A stretch of DNA of 64,000 bases from Rubrivivax rivuli (GCF_004016505.1 NZ_SACR01000005.1:310001-374000); one strand, 5' to 3'; shown: positions 8,873 to 17,894, counted from the stretch's first letter. Made by a program: numbers and translations. Notes: generated by a model from the sequence alone, not told the origin.

Positions 8873-9333
8873 GACAGGTCTTCCAGCAGGTTGGCCATCT
8901 CCACGGCCACGCGGGCGGCGTCGCGGCCCTTGTCTTCGGCGCGGGCCCAGGCCTGGGCTTCGTTCTCGACGGTGAGGATGGCGTTGGCGATGGGAATCTG
9001 GTGGTCGAGGCTGACGCGCGTGACACCCGCGCCGCTCTCGTTGGCCACCAGTTCGAAGTGGTAGGTCTCGCCGCGGATGATGCAGCCCAGCGCCACGAGG
9101 GCGTCGAACTCGCCGCTTCCGGCCATGGCCTTCAGCGCCACCGGAATCTCCAGCGCGCCCGGCACGGTGACGTGGGTGATGTCGCCGCTGTCGACGTCGA
9201 GCCGCTCCAGCTCGGTCAGGCAGGCCTGGGCCAGCTTGCGGGTCAGTGCGTCGTTGAAGCGGGCCTGCACGATGCCGATGCGCAGGCCTTCGCCCAGCAG
9301 TTCACCGGCATCGCCTTGATCGGCGTCTTTCAT
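8869..9333 (-). CDS. ribH: 6,7-dimethyl-8-ribityllumazine synthase
   Basis: 154 residues, normal length. Motifs: [30 protein letters not shown] (substrate pocket), [19 protein letters not shown] with the catalytic His, and [17 protein letters not shown]. It condenses 5-amino-6-ribitylamino-uracil with 3,4-dihydroxy-2-butanone 4-phosphate, the product of the RibB domain encoded just upstream, in the penultimate step of riboflavin synthesis. Coupled to nusB. Confidence 0.97.
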   Translation of the reverse strand: MKDADQGDAGELLGEGLRIGIVQARFNDALTRKLAQACLTELERLDVDSGDITHVTVPGALEIPVALKAMAGSGEFDALVALGCIIRGETYHFELVANESGAGVTRVSLDHQIPIANAILTVENEAQAWARAEDKGRDAARVAVEMANLLEDLS

Positions 9334-9397
9334 GGGGAATGTCCTTGGGGCCGTTCCAGGCTGCGTGGGTGGACCCGGGTGGGTGTGGCGCTGTCTC

Positions 9398-10495
9398 TCA
9401 GGCCGGCGCCGAGGTGAAACCGGTGATTTCCAGGCCGTAGCCCGTCATGCTGGGCATGCGGCGCGGGTTGCCCAGCAGGCGCATGCGTTGCACGCCCAGC
9501 TGGCGCAGGATCTGCGCGCCCACGCCGTAGGTGCGCAGGTCCATCTGCGCGCGGGCGGGGGCGGCGGCGCGGCGCTCCGGCAGCACCTGCGGCAGCAGGC
9601 TGGCGGCATCGCCCGAGCAGTTCAGCAGCACGGCCACGCCGCAGGGCTGGGCCTTCAGCGCCGACAGCGCGGCGGGAAGCGGCCAGGAGTGGTGGCCGCC
9701 ACTGGCGTCGAGCAGGTCGAGTGCGGTGAAGGGCTCGTGCACGCGCACGGGCACTTCGGTGCCGGGTTCCCAGCGCCCGTGGGTCAGCGCCAGGTGCAGG
9801 CCGCCGCTCTTGTCGTGGAAGGCGCTGCAGTGGAACTCGCCCTGGGGCGTGGTGAGCGTGCGCGAGCCGATGCGCTCGATGAGCGTCTCGTTGCGGCTGC
9901 GGTAGCCGATGAGGTCGGCGATGGTGCCGATCTTCAGGCCGTGCTGCTGCGCAAAGACCTGCAAGTCGGGCAGGCGCGCCATCGTGCCGTCGTCCTTCAT
10001 GATCTCGCAGATGACGGCAGCGGGCGTGAGGCCGGCCATGCCCGCGAGGTCGCAACCGGCTTCGGTGTGGCCGGCGCGCATGAGCACGCCACCATCCTGC
10101 GCCTGCAGCGGGAAGATGTGGCCCGGCTGCACCAGATCGGCTGCCGTGGTGCCGCGCGCCACGGCCACCTGCACCGTGCGCGCGCGGTCGGCCGCCGAGA
10201 TGCCGGTGGTGACGCCGGTGGCCGCCTCGATGGACACCGTGAAGGCCGTGCCGTGCTTGGTGCCGTTGCGGCTGGCCATGGGCGGCAGCTGCAGGTGTTC
10301 GCAGCGCTCGCGCGTGAGCGTCAGGCAGATCAGCCCGCGCGCAAAACGCGCCATGAAGTTGATGGCCTCGGGCGTGACGTGCTCGGCCGCCAGCACCAGA
10401 TCGCCTTCGTTTTCACGGTCTTCCTCGTCGACGAGGATGACCATGCGGCCCGCGGCCAGCTCGGCGACGAGCTCGGGAATGGGGGAAATCGGCAT
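9398..10495 (-). CDS. ribBA: 3,4-dihydroxy-2-butanone-4-phosphate synthase with degenerate GTP cyclohydrolase II half
   Basis: 365 residues from the ATG at 10495; a longer frame runs upstream but overlaps the PEP-CTERM gene. The N-terminal half is a complete Rib[16 protein letters not shown] (acidic metal loop), [13 protein letters not shown], and [15 protein letters not shown]. The C-terminal half (about 210-365) keeps the GCHII fold opening ([19 protein letters not shown]) and closing [11 protein letters not shown], but the zinc/catalytic SECLTGD...RCDCG segment is absent: [18 protein letters not shown] stands in its place. It should make DHBP but not open GTP. A separate ribA is expected elsewhere. 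Confidence 0.92.
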   Translation of the reverse strand: MPISPIPELVAELAAGRMVILVDEEDRENEGDLVLAAEHVTPEAINFMARFARGLICLTLTRERCEHLQLPPMASRNGTKHGTAFTVSIEAATGVTTGISAADRARTVQVAVARGTTAADLVQPGHIFPLQAQDGGVLMRAGHTEAGCDLAGMAGLTPAAVICEIMKDDGTMARLPDLQVFAQQHGLKIGTIADLIGYRSRNETLIERIGSRTLTTPQGEFHCSAFHDKSGGLHLALTHGRWEPGTEVPVRVHEPFTALDLLDASGGHHSWPLPAALSALKAQPCGVAVLLNCSGDAASLLPQVLPERRAAAPARAQMDLRTYGVGAQILRQLGVQRMRLLGNPRRMPSMTGYGLEITGFTSAPA

Positions 10496-10548
10496 GGGGG
10501 GATTGTAGGTGCCGGCCTTGCGCGGCACGGCTCGGGGCCGCGACATGA

Positions 10549-10573
10549 AAAAACCGGCCCTGGGGCCGGTTTC
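10549..10573 (-). terminator. Rho-independent terminator after the PEP-CTERM gene
   Basis: On the minus strand an AACCGGCCC/GGGCCGGTT stem is followed directly by a run of six T. It lies about 25-50 bp past the stop of the PEP-CTERM gene and before ribBA, so it should separate the two transcripts. Confidence 0.8.
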
Positions 10574-10598
10574 GGGGGTGCGCGGGTTGCAGAGCCAC

Positions 10599-11390
10599 TC
10601 AGGCGCGGCGACGGCCCTTGCGCGCGATGCCGGCAGCCAGCAGGGCCAGCCCTGCCAGGGCCAGCGAGCCCGGCTCGGGCATGCCGGTCGGCGTGTTGAA
10701 CTGGCCGGCGTCGGCGACGAAGAAGTCGTCGAAGCCGAAGTAGTCGCCGGTCTCGACGTCGCCCACCGACTGGAAGCTGATGCTGGTGTAGCGCAGGTTG
10801 GCGCCAGCGAAGCCGAAGAACAGCAGGTTGCCGCCAGCGTCTTCGTTCTTCTTGCCGTCGCCAGCACGCACGAGCAGGGTCTCGGTGGCGCCGGATTCGG
10901 TGCGCAGCAGCAGGCTCAGGCTGCCGCCGAAGTCACCGATGTCGGTGCCGAAGAAGCCAAAGGCCGAAATGGCGCGGCTGAAGTTCAGCGTGAGCGTGCC
11001 GGCGTTGTCGGAGTTGACGCGCAGGTGCTGCTGACCGTTCGTGGTGGTGTTGAAGCGGCCGCTCTGTTCGCCCACGTACACCTGGCCCGAAGTGCTCAGG
11101 CCTGCGGTGATGGTGGTGTTGTTCGAGCCGCTGAAGACGGCCTGTACAGGAGGGTCGCCCAGTTCGCCATTCACCCGCGGCACTTCGAAGCCGAAGGACG
11201 ACAGGGTGACGTTGAAGTTGTTCAGGAAGCGCTGACGCTCTGCGAACACCAGCGGCGAGTCGAGCACGCCACCCGTGAACGGCATCGGATCCTCCAGCCG
11301 GTAGATCTGCGACGGCGTGGGCGCGGCCTGCGCAGCGACCGCTGACACCAAGCTCAAAGCCAGGACAGCGCTTGGCAAGTGAAATCTCAT
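10599..11390 (-). CDS. PEP-CTERM sorting-signal exported protein
   Basis: 263 residues from the ATG at 11390, which leads straight into a signal peptide (FHLPSAVLALSLVSAVAAQAA). The C-terminus is a textbook PEP-CTERM tail: MPEPGSLALAGLALLAAGIARKGRRR, meaning the motif, a membrane helix and a basic cluster recognised by exosortase. The body is beta-rich with no domain I can name; AFGFFGTDIGDFGGSLSL and FFGFAGANLRYTSISF resemble lectin/sandwich-type PEP-CTERM proteins. Probably a surface or matrix protein. It has its own terminator and a 145-bp upstream region. No exosortase is in the window. Confidence 0.85.
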   Translation of the reverse strand: MRFHLPSAVLALSLVSAVAAQAAPTPSQIYRLEDPMPFTGGVLDSPLVFAERQRFLNNFNVTLSSFGFEVPRVNGELGDPPVQAVFSGSNNTTITAGLSTSGQVYVGEQSGRFNTTTNGQQHLRVNSDNAGTLTLNFSRAISAFGFFGTDIGDFGGSLSLLLRTESGATETLLVRAGDGKKNEDAGGNLLFFGFAGANLRYTSISFQSVGDVETGDYFGFDDFFVADAGQFNTPTGMPEPGSLALAGLALLAAGIARKGRRRA

Positions 11391-11535
11391 GGACGAATCC
11401 CCAACATGAAGTAGCCTTTGGAACATGACTGAGCAAGATCCAGACCCGCGCCGAATTCTCTTGGTGTGGCGGGCACTTAGGTGAGCGTGTCTCTCTCGGT
11501 GATGGGCATCGTTGTAAAGCGAGTCGACAGCTCTT

Positions 11536-12705
11536 TCAGGGCGCCGCGCAGGCCGATTCCGGCCAGCCGGCCGAGCGCCTGATCCTCAACCGCAGATCCT
11601 CGCCCACCTGCTGCATGTCATGCCAGCGATAGCGTGTGGCTGCCTCCAGATCGGCCAGCGCAGGCCCGGCCGCCATGGGCATGCCCGGGCCCAGCAGCAT
11701 CGGCGCCATGTAGACCAGCCACTCGTCGATCAGGTCGTCAGCCCAGAACGCACCGGTGAGCGTGGGGCCGGCCTCGAGGTGGAGTTCGTTGATGCCTCGT
11801 GCGGCCAGGCGGCGCAACAAGGCCGTCAAGCCGGGCGGGTGGTTGTCCTGCCCATCGAACCAGACCTCGACCCCGCGTTCGCGCAGGGCGGCGGCTGCCA
11901 CCCCCAACCCGGTCTCGGGGCCCGCCACGACCAGCACGGGGCCCGCGGTGCGCAACAGGGTGGCTTCCAGCGGCATCCGGAGTTGGCGGTCGAGCACGAT
12001 GCGCAGCGGTTGCCGCTCCGTGGATTCGAGGCGGACGTTCATCTGTGGGTCGTCGGCCAGCACGGTGCCGATGCCGGTGAGCACGGCCGAAGCCCGGCGC
12101 CGCCAGTGCTGGCCGTCTGTGCGGGCGGCAGGGCCCGTGATCCACTTCGACCTGCCGTCGGGCAGGGCCACCCGACCATCCAGCGTCACGGCCGACTTCG
12201 CGCGCACCCAAGGCAGGCCCCGCTCGATGCGGCTGAAGAAGCCGATGTTCAGTTCGTGGGCTTCGCGTGCCAGCGGGTCTGCCGCATCCAGCAGCAGCAC
12301 GTCGATGCCGGCCGCGCGCATCCGCGCCAGGCCCGCCCCCGCCACCGCGGGAAAGGGATCGCGCAGGGTGACGACGCATCGGGCGATGCCGGCTTCAACC
12401 AGGGCCTCGGCGCAGGGGCCGGTGCGCCCCCGGTGGGCGCAAGGTTCCAGGGTGACCCAGGCCGTGGCGCCGCGCACGCTCTGCCCGGTGGCTTCGGCGT
12501 CACGAAGTGCCATCACTTCGGCGTGGGCTGCTCCAGGCGGCTGGGTGGCGCCCCGGCCCGCGACACGGCCGTCGGCCCAGCCGATGACGCAGCCGACCCG
12601 GGGGTTGGGGTCGGTTCGGCCGATGGCCGTGGTGGCCAGCGCCAGCGCTTCGCCGAGCCGCTGGCGATCCAGCGGCGTGGGTGCCGCGCCGGGTGCGGTG
12701 CTCAA
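11536..12705 (-). CDS. ribD: Bifunctional diaminohydroxyphosphoribosylaminopyrimidine deaminase / 5-amino-6-ribosylamino-uracil reductase
   Basis: 389 residues from a TTG overlapping the pilV stop (TTGA). The frame stays open upstream, but that part is the shadow of pilV. N-terminal deaminase: zinc site HAEVMAL and EPCAHRGRTGPCAEAL. C-terminal reductase (about 150-385): RAKSAVTLDGRVALPDGRSKWITG, ADDPQMNVR, and GPTLTGAFW. These are two steps of riboflavin synthesis after GTP cyclohydrolase II. It is last in the operon led by the minor pilin genes, away from ribBA-ribH. Confidence 0.95.
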   Translation of the reverse strand: MSTAPGAAPTPLDRQRLGEALALATTAIGRTDPNPRVGCVIGWADGRVAGRGATQPPGAAHAEVMALRDAEATGQSVRGATAWVTLEPCAHRGRTGPCAEALVEAGIARCVVTLRDPFPAVAGAGLARMRAAGIDVLLLDAADPLAREAHELNIGFFSRIERGLPWVRAKSAVTLDGRVALPDGRSKWITGPAARTDGQHWRRRASAVLTGIGTVLADDPQMNVRLESTERQPLRIVLDRQLRMPLEATLLRTAGPVLVVAGPETGLGVAAAALRERGVEVWFDGQDNHPPGLTALLRRLAARGINELHLEAGPTLTGAFWADDLIDEWLVYMAPMLLGPGMPMAAGPALADLEAATRYRWHDMQQVGEDLRLRIRRSAGWPESACAAP

Positions 12706-13880
12706 GGGGCGGGCTGGTGCGGCCAGGTGCGCGGCGCGCCTGTTTCCGGGCACTGGTAGGCAGTGGAACCGTCGCCCGCCCGGATGATGACGAAGTTCTG
12801 GTTCAGCAGCGCACCCGTGACGCCGGTGTAGGTGGCACGCTCGTGGTAGCGGCAGACCTTGTATTCGTCGTCGTCGGCTTCGTTGGTGCTGTCGGCGATG
12901 TCGAAGTCGTCGAAGCGGAAATAGCCACCCCAGCTCGGCGCGTCGGCGGTGATGCGGACGGCGCACTCGTACTGCACCTGGTAGTCGACCAGGGGTTGCA
13001 GGAAACACTGGATTTCGCTGTTGGGGTTGGCCCCTGCCGTCTGCTCGATGATCAGTTCGAAGTCGCCTACCCCAGGCCCTGTCGGGTCGGCCATCGAAGT
13101 GCTGGAAGCCGCAGGGTTGCCGGTGGTGGCAAATCGCACCGTGCCGCTGACCAGCAACGCCGTCCCGCCGTTGCAGGAAGTGTTGCCGCTCACGCCCACG
13201 CTGCTGAGCGTGATGCCGCTCGAACTGGTGGCCGACGTGCTGCACAGTTGCAGCACGCCGGTGGTGTTGTTGAAGACCCAGGCCACGCGCGAGTCTGCCT
13301 GCCCGTTCTGCCCGGGCGGCAGGTAGGCGCTGCGCCCCACGCCCACCGGCACTGCGCTCGGCGGAATGGCGCGGTGCCTGCCCAGCGGCTGCAGGGCTCT
13401 CTCCGGCACGGCACCCAGCACCAGAGAGGCCGAGAGTTCCGGCTCGATGCCCGCGATGCTGGAGACCAGCCGCACCGATTGGGTATCGCCCCGCCTGTCG
13501 ACCCAGTCCACATCCACGGTCAACTGCCGGCGGGCCGGCGTGACCGTTCCCGTCACGCCCGACTCCAGGGAGACCGATCGCTTCAGCACGTAGGTGGCGT
13601 TGGCACCGGCGGGCGATACCGTGAGATCGGGTTGCGTGGTGATGTCTGCGTAGGCGGTTCGGTTGGCGGTGGTGACCAAGGTGGTGAAGCCTCGCCATTC
13701 CTCGATGGCGTCCTGGGCGATGCGCACGGCCTCTGCACGCTGGCGGGCCAGGTCGCCGTTGCTGCGCAAGGTGGCCTGCATGCCCACCACCGCCAACATC
13801 CCGAAAGACATCACACCGAAGGAGACCAAGGCCTCGATCAGCGAAACGCCCCGCTGCAGCCTGCGGTTGGAAAGTCGCAT
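12702..13880 (-). CDS. pilV: PilV-like minor type IV prepilin, enlarged
   Basis: 392 residues. N-terminus RRLQRGVSLIEALVSFGVMSFGMLAVV is a class III (prepilin) signal: cleavage after Gly, Glu at +5 of the mature protein. The N-terminal helix and QAEAVRIAQDAIEEWRGF continue like PilV. The protein is about twice the usual PilV size, with a Ser/Thr/Gly-rich globular part and a Cys-containing C-terminal domain (GGYFRFDDFDIADSTNEADDDEY). Overlaps pilX by 1 bp (TGATG) and ribD by 4 bp. Assignment rests on the N-terminus and operon position. Confidence 0.75.
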   Translation of the reverse strand: MRLSNRRLQRGVSLIEALVSFGVMSFGMLAVVGMQATLRSNGDLARQRAEAVRIAQDAIEEWRGFTTLVTTANRTAYADITTQPDLTVSPAGANATYVLKRSVSLESGVTGTVTPARRQLTVDVDWVDRRGDTQSVRLVSSIAGIEPELSASLVLGAVPERALQPLGRHRAIPPSAVPVGVGRSAYLPPGQNGQADSRVAWVFNNTTGVLQLCSTSATSSSGITLSSVGVSGNTSCNGGTALLVSGTVRFATTGNPAASSTSMADPTGPGVGDFELIIEQTAGANPNSEIQCFLQPLVDYQVQYECAVRITADAPSWGGYFRFDDFDIADSTNEADDDEYKVCRYHERATYTGVTGALLNQNFVIIRAGDGSTAYQCPETGAPRTWPHQPAP

Positions 13881-15262
13881 CAGAAGTCCCTCCAGGCACC
13901 GGGTACCTTGACGTAGGTGCCGTAACTCACCTGCAACTGGCGCAGCAAGGCCGGGGCGTAGTTCAAGGTGAGTCCGCCCGAACTGGTGCCGAGGCTGAGA
14001 TCGCCCTCGACCACCACGGCACCTTCCACGGTGGAGTTGCCCGACAGCGCCCAGTTCGAGGCTGCGCCGCCCGCCTTGGCGCGTTGGTAGATGAGGCCCT
14101 GCACCGTCACGCCCGAGGCCAGTTCGATGTCACCGTCGACGATGAGCAGTGCCGGCGTGCCGGCAGCACCGACGTTGGCATCGAGCGTCACCGTGCCGGC
14201 GCCGCGCAGCCACACGGCCCTGCCGGGGTTGCGCAGCAGCAGCGAGTTGATCGCGCTCGCGTTGCAACCGGAGGTGCAGTCGAGCGTGGGAAGACCCGGT
14301 TGCCGGAAGTAGGTCGAAGGACGCATGCCGAAAAAGAGGGCGAAGCGCCGGTCGTCGGCGGTGAAGTCGCCCTGCGCGGCGGGGGCCAGCGTGGCGTCGC
14401 CTGCCACCATGGTGTTCGCCGGGCGCACCCCCGGCAGACCCACGCGCACCACGCCCGTGCTCGGCACGCTGCCGGCGGCGCCGGCGGTGTGCAGCGTCAC
14501 GCCATTGCTGGCCGTGTCGAGGTTGCGGAGGGTCAGCGTTGCCCCACTGGGCAACGCAGACAGGGTGCCGCCCAGCGTGAGCGTGGCCGCCGGCACGGAA
14601 GTGATGGCGTTGCGCAGCGTCACCAAGGTGCGAACCGCAGCGACACCATCGCCCGTTGCGCCCCGCAGAACGCTGAACTGCAGGCAGCCGCTGGGGTCGG
14701 GATCCGCCCGCGTGCAACTGTTGGACTGCAGTTCGACCACCTGGGGCCGGCCTGCAGCCAGGGCCGTCGGTTGCTGGAACTGCACGATGAAGGCCGGCTT
14801 GACGCCCGACGCGGTGACGGTGGGCAGCGCGGTGGCGGTCTGGTTGGGCAGCGAGCAGGCGCATGTCCAGCGCGTCCCGTTGAACACGCAGCCTGCGCGA
14901 ACGGCCTCCAGCATGGCCACATCCGCCAGCCTGGGCGTCAGGGTGCCGGTTCCTGCGTCAACGGTGAGGTGACGCTCTCGGAAGCTGAGGTGGGTTGCTT
15001 CCGTGTCCGAGGTGCTGGGTGTGCAACTGGCATCCACGCGGCCCGCGTTCAACTGCGCGACGGCCCATTCAAGCCCGGCCTCTGCCGCTTCCAGCGCCTG
15101 GGTCGACCGGTACTGATTGCTGGCGGTTCGCTGCTCGAAGATCAGGTTGCGGCTCGTGTAGGCCGCCACCAGCGAGATGACGAAAAACAGCAGCATCACG
15201 ACGATGAGCGCTGCCGCGCCGCGTTGGTGGCGGGCTCGGTGCTTGAGAGGCTTGCGAGTCAT
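13880..15262 (-). CDS. pilX: PilX-like minor pilin, enlarged
   Basis: 460 residues from the ATG at 15262, with GGAGG six bases upstream; the longer frame is not needed. N-terminus HQRGAAALIVVMLLFFVISLVAAYTSRNLIFEQRTASNQYRSTQA is the PilX_N pattern (no Glu5), then ALEAAEAGLEWAVAQLNAG. Typical PilX is roughly 170-200 residues; here a long Gly/Thr-rich domain follows (LDCTSGCNASAINSLLL, then ASGVTVQGLIYQRA near the end). That end, with WLRGAGTVTLDANVGAAGT and VEGAVVVEGDLSLG, suggests a repetitive beta-helix-like part. Probably sits at the pilus tip complex. Confidence 0.78.
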   Translation of the reverse strand: MTRKPLKHRARHQRGAAALIVVMLLFFVISLVAAYTSRNLIFEQRTASNQYRSTQALEAAEAGLEWAVAQLNAGRVDASCTPSTSDTEATHLSFRERHLTVDAGTGTLTPRLADVAMLEAVRAGCVFNGTRWTCACSLPNQTATALPTVTASGVKPAFIVQFQQPTALAAGRPQVVELQSNSCTRADPDPSGCLQFSVLRGATGDGVAAVRTLVTLRNAITSVPAATLTLGGTLSALPSGATLTLRNLDTASNGVTLHTAGAAGSVPSTGVVRVGLPGVRPANTMVAGDATLAPAAQGDFTADDRRFALFFGMRPSTYFRQPGLPTLDCTSGCNASAINSLLLRNPGRAVWLRGAGTVTLDANVGAAGTPALLIVDGDIELASGVTVQGLIYQRAKAGGAASNWALSGNSTVEGAVVVEGDLSLGTSSGGLTLNYAPALLRQLQVSYGTYVKVPGAWRDF

Positions 15263-15275
15263 GGAGTGCCTCCGC

Positions 15276-16022
15276 TCAACTGATCGGGCACGAGCGATTG
15301 CCGGGTGCTTCGCTCGACAGCGCCACGGCATCGTTGCGGACCCGGACGCTGGTGGTGAGGGTGCGACTGATGGCCGGGTCGGTGCGCGAGGCCCCAGTGA
15401 TCGTGACCGTCAACTCGCGCACACCAACGCGCGGCCAGCAATCGGTGGTGCCATCGGCACAGAGGCTGGGACAAGGCAGTGTCATGGCGGCGCCGTTGGC
15501 AGTTCGGGCGCGCAGGCCCTCCCTGACGGTGCTGATGGTGAAGTCGGTGATGCTCACCGTTGCGGCGTCGGTCAGGTCCTGCCAGGCCGCCTCGCAGTTC
15601 ACGGCGGTTTCACCCTGGCAGGCCTTGATGACGCCGTCTTGCAGCTTGAAGCCGAAGGATTCGCTGCCGGAAGACCGGCGATAGCGGTAATTGACGGCAG
15701 CAGACGCGGCCGGGTCGACCGCCAGGGCCAGGTAGCCGTTCGGGGAGACCGCGCTGTTGCTCTGTGACGGCACCTGGGATTCCGCACTCTGCCAATAGCC
15801 ACTGCGCCGCAGTTCGCGGGTGATGATGTCCGCCGTGGCGCGCAGGTCTTGTTGCAGCTGGGTCTCCAGCAAGAGACGACGGTTGTCCGTGAGCTGGGTG
15901 CTGACCAGCAATGCCGCGGCTGCCACCACGAACAGGCTCACGGCCACGCCGACCATCAACTCGACCAGCGACAAGCCTCGCGAGAGGCGGCGCGGTGGGC
16001 GCCTTGGGGTGGTCAAGTGCAT
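15276..16022 (-). CDS. pilW: PilW-like minor prepilin
   Basis: 248 residues from the ATG at 16022, overlapping the preceding gene by 10 bp. A prepilin peptidase site is visible in RLSRGLSLVELMVGVAVSLFVVAAAALLVSTQL, and the PilW pattern LLLETQLQQDLRATADIITRELRRSGYW follows. Minor pilins prime assembly of the type IV pilus. 13 bp separate it from pilX. Confidence 0.85.
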   Translation of the reverse strand: MHLTTPRRPPRRLSRGLSLVELMVGVAVSLFVVAAAALLVSTQLTDNRRLLLETQLQQDLRATADIITRELRRSGYWQSAESQVPSQSNSAVSPNGYLALAVDPAASAAVNYRYRRSSGSESFGFKLQDGVIKACQGETAVNCEAAWQDLTDAATVSITDFTISTVREGLRARTANGAAMTLPCPSLCADGTTDCWPRVGVRELTVTITGASRTDPAISRTLTTSVRVRNDAVALSSEAPGNRSCPIS

Positions 16023-16615
16023 GCGGGCACTCCGGAGATCCGCCCTGAAGGCGAGCACACGGTCGGGCGGCCGGTGGCTTCCAGGGAAGTCACGAGGGCC
16101 CCGACGCCCGGCAAGGTGACCTCGACCTTGAACGGTGCCGAGGGGGGTGTGGGGACGTCGGCCGTGTACACCGAGATCCGGCCCGTGGCTGGGTCGAAGC
16201 CGACGGTGCGCTGTGCCTGCCCGCTGGGCACCTGGATCACAGGCCCCAGCGAACGCTGAACCTGCACGGTGCGGATTTCACGCGTGAACGTCCCCGTGCA
16301 GGCCGGCGTGTTGCGACAGTTGCAGTTGGTGTTGCTGCCGACCAGGATGACGTAGCAGGTCAAGGGGCTGCCGTTGGCGCTGGTGGTGGTGTCGAAGCGG
16401 ACGAGCACGTTCTGGTTGCGGCTGGCCGCCTCGCTGCGCGCGAACTGCAGATCCGTGACCAGCGTGGCGTTGATGCTGCGCAGACGCTGCATCTCGATCA
16501 TCCGCTTGAACGGCGGCGCGGTGAGCACGACCAGCGTGGCGGCGACCGCCAGGACGATCATCAGCTCGATCAAGGTCAGCCCGTTCGGGCGGGCGTTGCC
16601 GCTGTGCCGCATCAT
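16013..16615 (-). CDS. GspH/FimT-family minor prepilin (FimU-like)
   Basis: 200 residues from the ATG at 16615, overlapping the pilE stop (ATGATGA). Signal ARPNGLTLIELMIVLAVAATLVVLTAPPF with cleavage after Gly, then the GspH/FimT pattern MQRLRSINATLVTDLQFARSEAASRNQNVLVRF. Four Cys lie in the middle (CNCRNTPACTG) and two more near the end. One of two GspH/FimT genes in this operon. Confidence 0.85.
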   Translation of the reverse strand: MMRHSGNARPNGLTLIELMIVLAVAATLVVLTAPPFKRMIEMQRLRSINATLVTDLQFARSEAASRNQNVLVRFDTTTSANGSPLTCYVILVGSNTNCNCRNTPACTGTFTREIRTVQVQRSLGPVIQVPSGQAQRTVGFDPATGRISVYTADVPTPPSAPFKVEVTLPGVGALVTSLEATGRPTVCSPSGRISGVPACT

Positions 16616-17085
16616 CGGTTGAAGCAGGGATGGGTGGCCGCAAAGTCCGCGTCGGCAAAGCTGCTGCAGGTGCCACAGCCTGCAAAGCGCAGGTTCCCCT
16701 CGAGCAGGCGGATGGCCATGCGCGCGCACTGGGCGTCGCTGGCCTGCCGCCCCTGGCCCACGGCGGTGACGATGTAGCCGCGGGCGATGCTGCCGGCGGT
16801 TGAATTGGGCACCGACAGGCTCAGGGTGTAGAGCGCGGGAGAGGTGACCCCCAGGTCCGTGAGGCTGGTGCTGTAGGCCGGGTTGTTTCCGCGCCAGCGC
16901 TCCTGGGCCTGCTGCACGCTGGAAAACGCCGTCATCGCGTCAGCGCGGCGGCTCTTGGTGATGGAGGCCTGGTAAGCAGGCAGGGCGATCGCCGTGATGA
17001 TGGCGACGATGGCCACCGCGATCATCAGTTCGATCAACGTGAAGCCTTGCGTCTTGCTGCGGGCTTGGAAGGGCGCAATCGTCAT
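16612..17085 (-). CDS. pilE: PilE-like type IV pilin
   Basis: 157 residues from the ATG at 17085; a larger frame upstream is not coding. N-terminus ARSKTQGFTLIELMIAVAIVAIITAIALPAYQ is a classical type IVa pilin signal and helix (Glu5 present). The C-terminal Cys cluster (AQCARMAIRLLEGNLRFAGCGTC) includes likely disulfides, and PAYSTSLTDLGVTS is typical of PilE. Whether it is the major pilin or a minor one cannot be told; no second candidate is in the window. Confidence 0.88.
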   Translation of the reverse strand: MTIAPFQARSKTQGFTLIELMIAVAIVAIITAIALPAYQASITKSRRADAMTAFSSVQQAQERWRGNNPAYSTSLTDLGVTSPALYTLSLSVPNSTAGSIARGYIVTAVGQGRQASDAQCARMAIRLLEGNLRFAGCGTCSSFADADFAATHPCFNR

Positions 17086-17200
17086 GGCGATATTCTGAAA
17101 TCGTCCGTTGCCCTGGGGCGCACCGCTCGTCTCTTCTCGGCCGCCGCTCGTCGAGCGTCCCGCGAACGGGGGGGCAGCCCTCCGCCGCGAATCTCGCGGC
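17086..17200 (-). other. Hairpin-rich gap between fimT and pilE
   Basis: 115 bp, the only real gap inside the prepilin operon. A perfect 7-bp stem with 3-base loop (GCCGCGA-GAT-TCGCGGC, 17184-17200) begins directly after the fimT stop. Further on are a CCCCCCCGTTCGCGGG segment and a GCTCGACGAGC palindrome. No T run follows, so it is not an obvious terminator; it could slow transcription or protect the mRNA end, or be a dispersed repeat. I see no clear promoter. Confidence 0.45.
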
Positions 17201-17749
17201 TCAGCAGACCGGATGACCCCGGACGGTGCCCGCAGGGCTGCAGGTCCTTGCACGCCCCATGATGTTGACCACCATGTGCACGGCCCGCCCTTCGCTGCCC
17301 TGCAGGCGCAGCGTGCCGGTGGGAGACACCGTGCCCTTGGTGGGGTCCAGCACCATGGAGGCCACGTTGCTTCGCAGCCGAATGCCATCACCCGCGTGAA
17401 ACTGAACGCTCCGCAGGGCTTCCGCGGTGCCTGTGCAGACAGGCGCAGTCCCGGCGGTGCAGGTGCAGGCGCCTGCGGGGCCGGTGTGCACCACGTAGCA
17501 ACTGGTCTCGGCCTGTTGCGCGTAGCTGATGCGCAGGCTCCGGTTGCGCGCCACGGCTTCGCTGCGCGCCAGCTGCAAGTCGGTGTGCAGCTGGGCCGCC
17601 GCGCCGTCCAGGCGACGCAACTCGAGCGCGTCACGAAAGCCGGGTAGCGTGGCCCCTGTGATCACGGCTGCGATGGCCACGGCCATGAGCGATTCGATGA
17701 GCGACAGGCCACGGTTGCGCTGGCGCTGCGGGGCGGTGCGAGGGTTCAT
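17201..17749 (-). CDS. GspH/FimT-family minor prepilin (FimT-like)
   Basis: 182 residues from the ATG at 17749 with CTGGAG five bases upstream. Prepilin signal QRNRGLSLIESLMAVAIAAVITGATLPGF, then LRRLDGAAAQLHTDLQLARSEAVARNRSLRI, the GspH/FimT pattern. A CTCTAGTAPVCTG Cys motif parallels the second GspH/FimT gene, suggesting they are paralogues. First gene of the prepilin operon, about 145 bp after nrdR. Confidence 0.85.
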   Translation of the reverse strand: MNPRTAPQRQRNRGLSLIESLMAVAIAAVITGATLPGFRDALELRRLDGAAAQLHTDLQLARSEAVARNRSLRISYAQQAETSCYVVHTGPAGACTCTAGTAPVCTGTAEALRSVQFHAGDGIRLRSNVASMVLDPTKGTVSPTGTLRLQGSEGRAVHMVVNIMGRARTCSPAGTVRGHPVC

Positions 17750-17894
17750 GGCGGCTCCAGGGCGTTTGGACATGCCGCGCACTCTAGAAACCGCCGCACC
17801 GTCGCGCGTCCCCATGCGGTGTGCCTGGCCCGGGCCCCTGGAGTGGGCCCCCAGGCCGTGGTTTCAGGCCCCTCCCCCCGCCGGGGGTCCTGCC

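Noticed and set aside
11536-13899. Apparent 787-residue PilV-RibD fusion frame
   Set aside because: The upstream part is an alternate frame of pilV; ribD begins at the TTG at 12705 overlapping the pilV stop.
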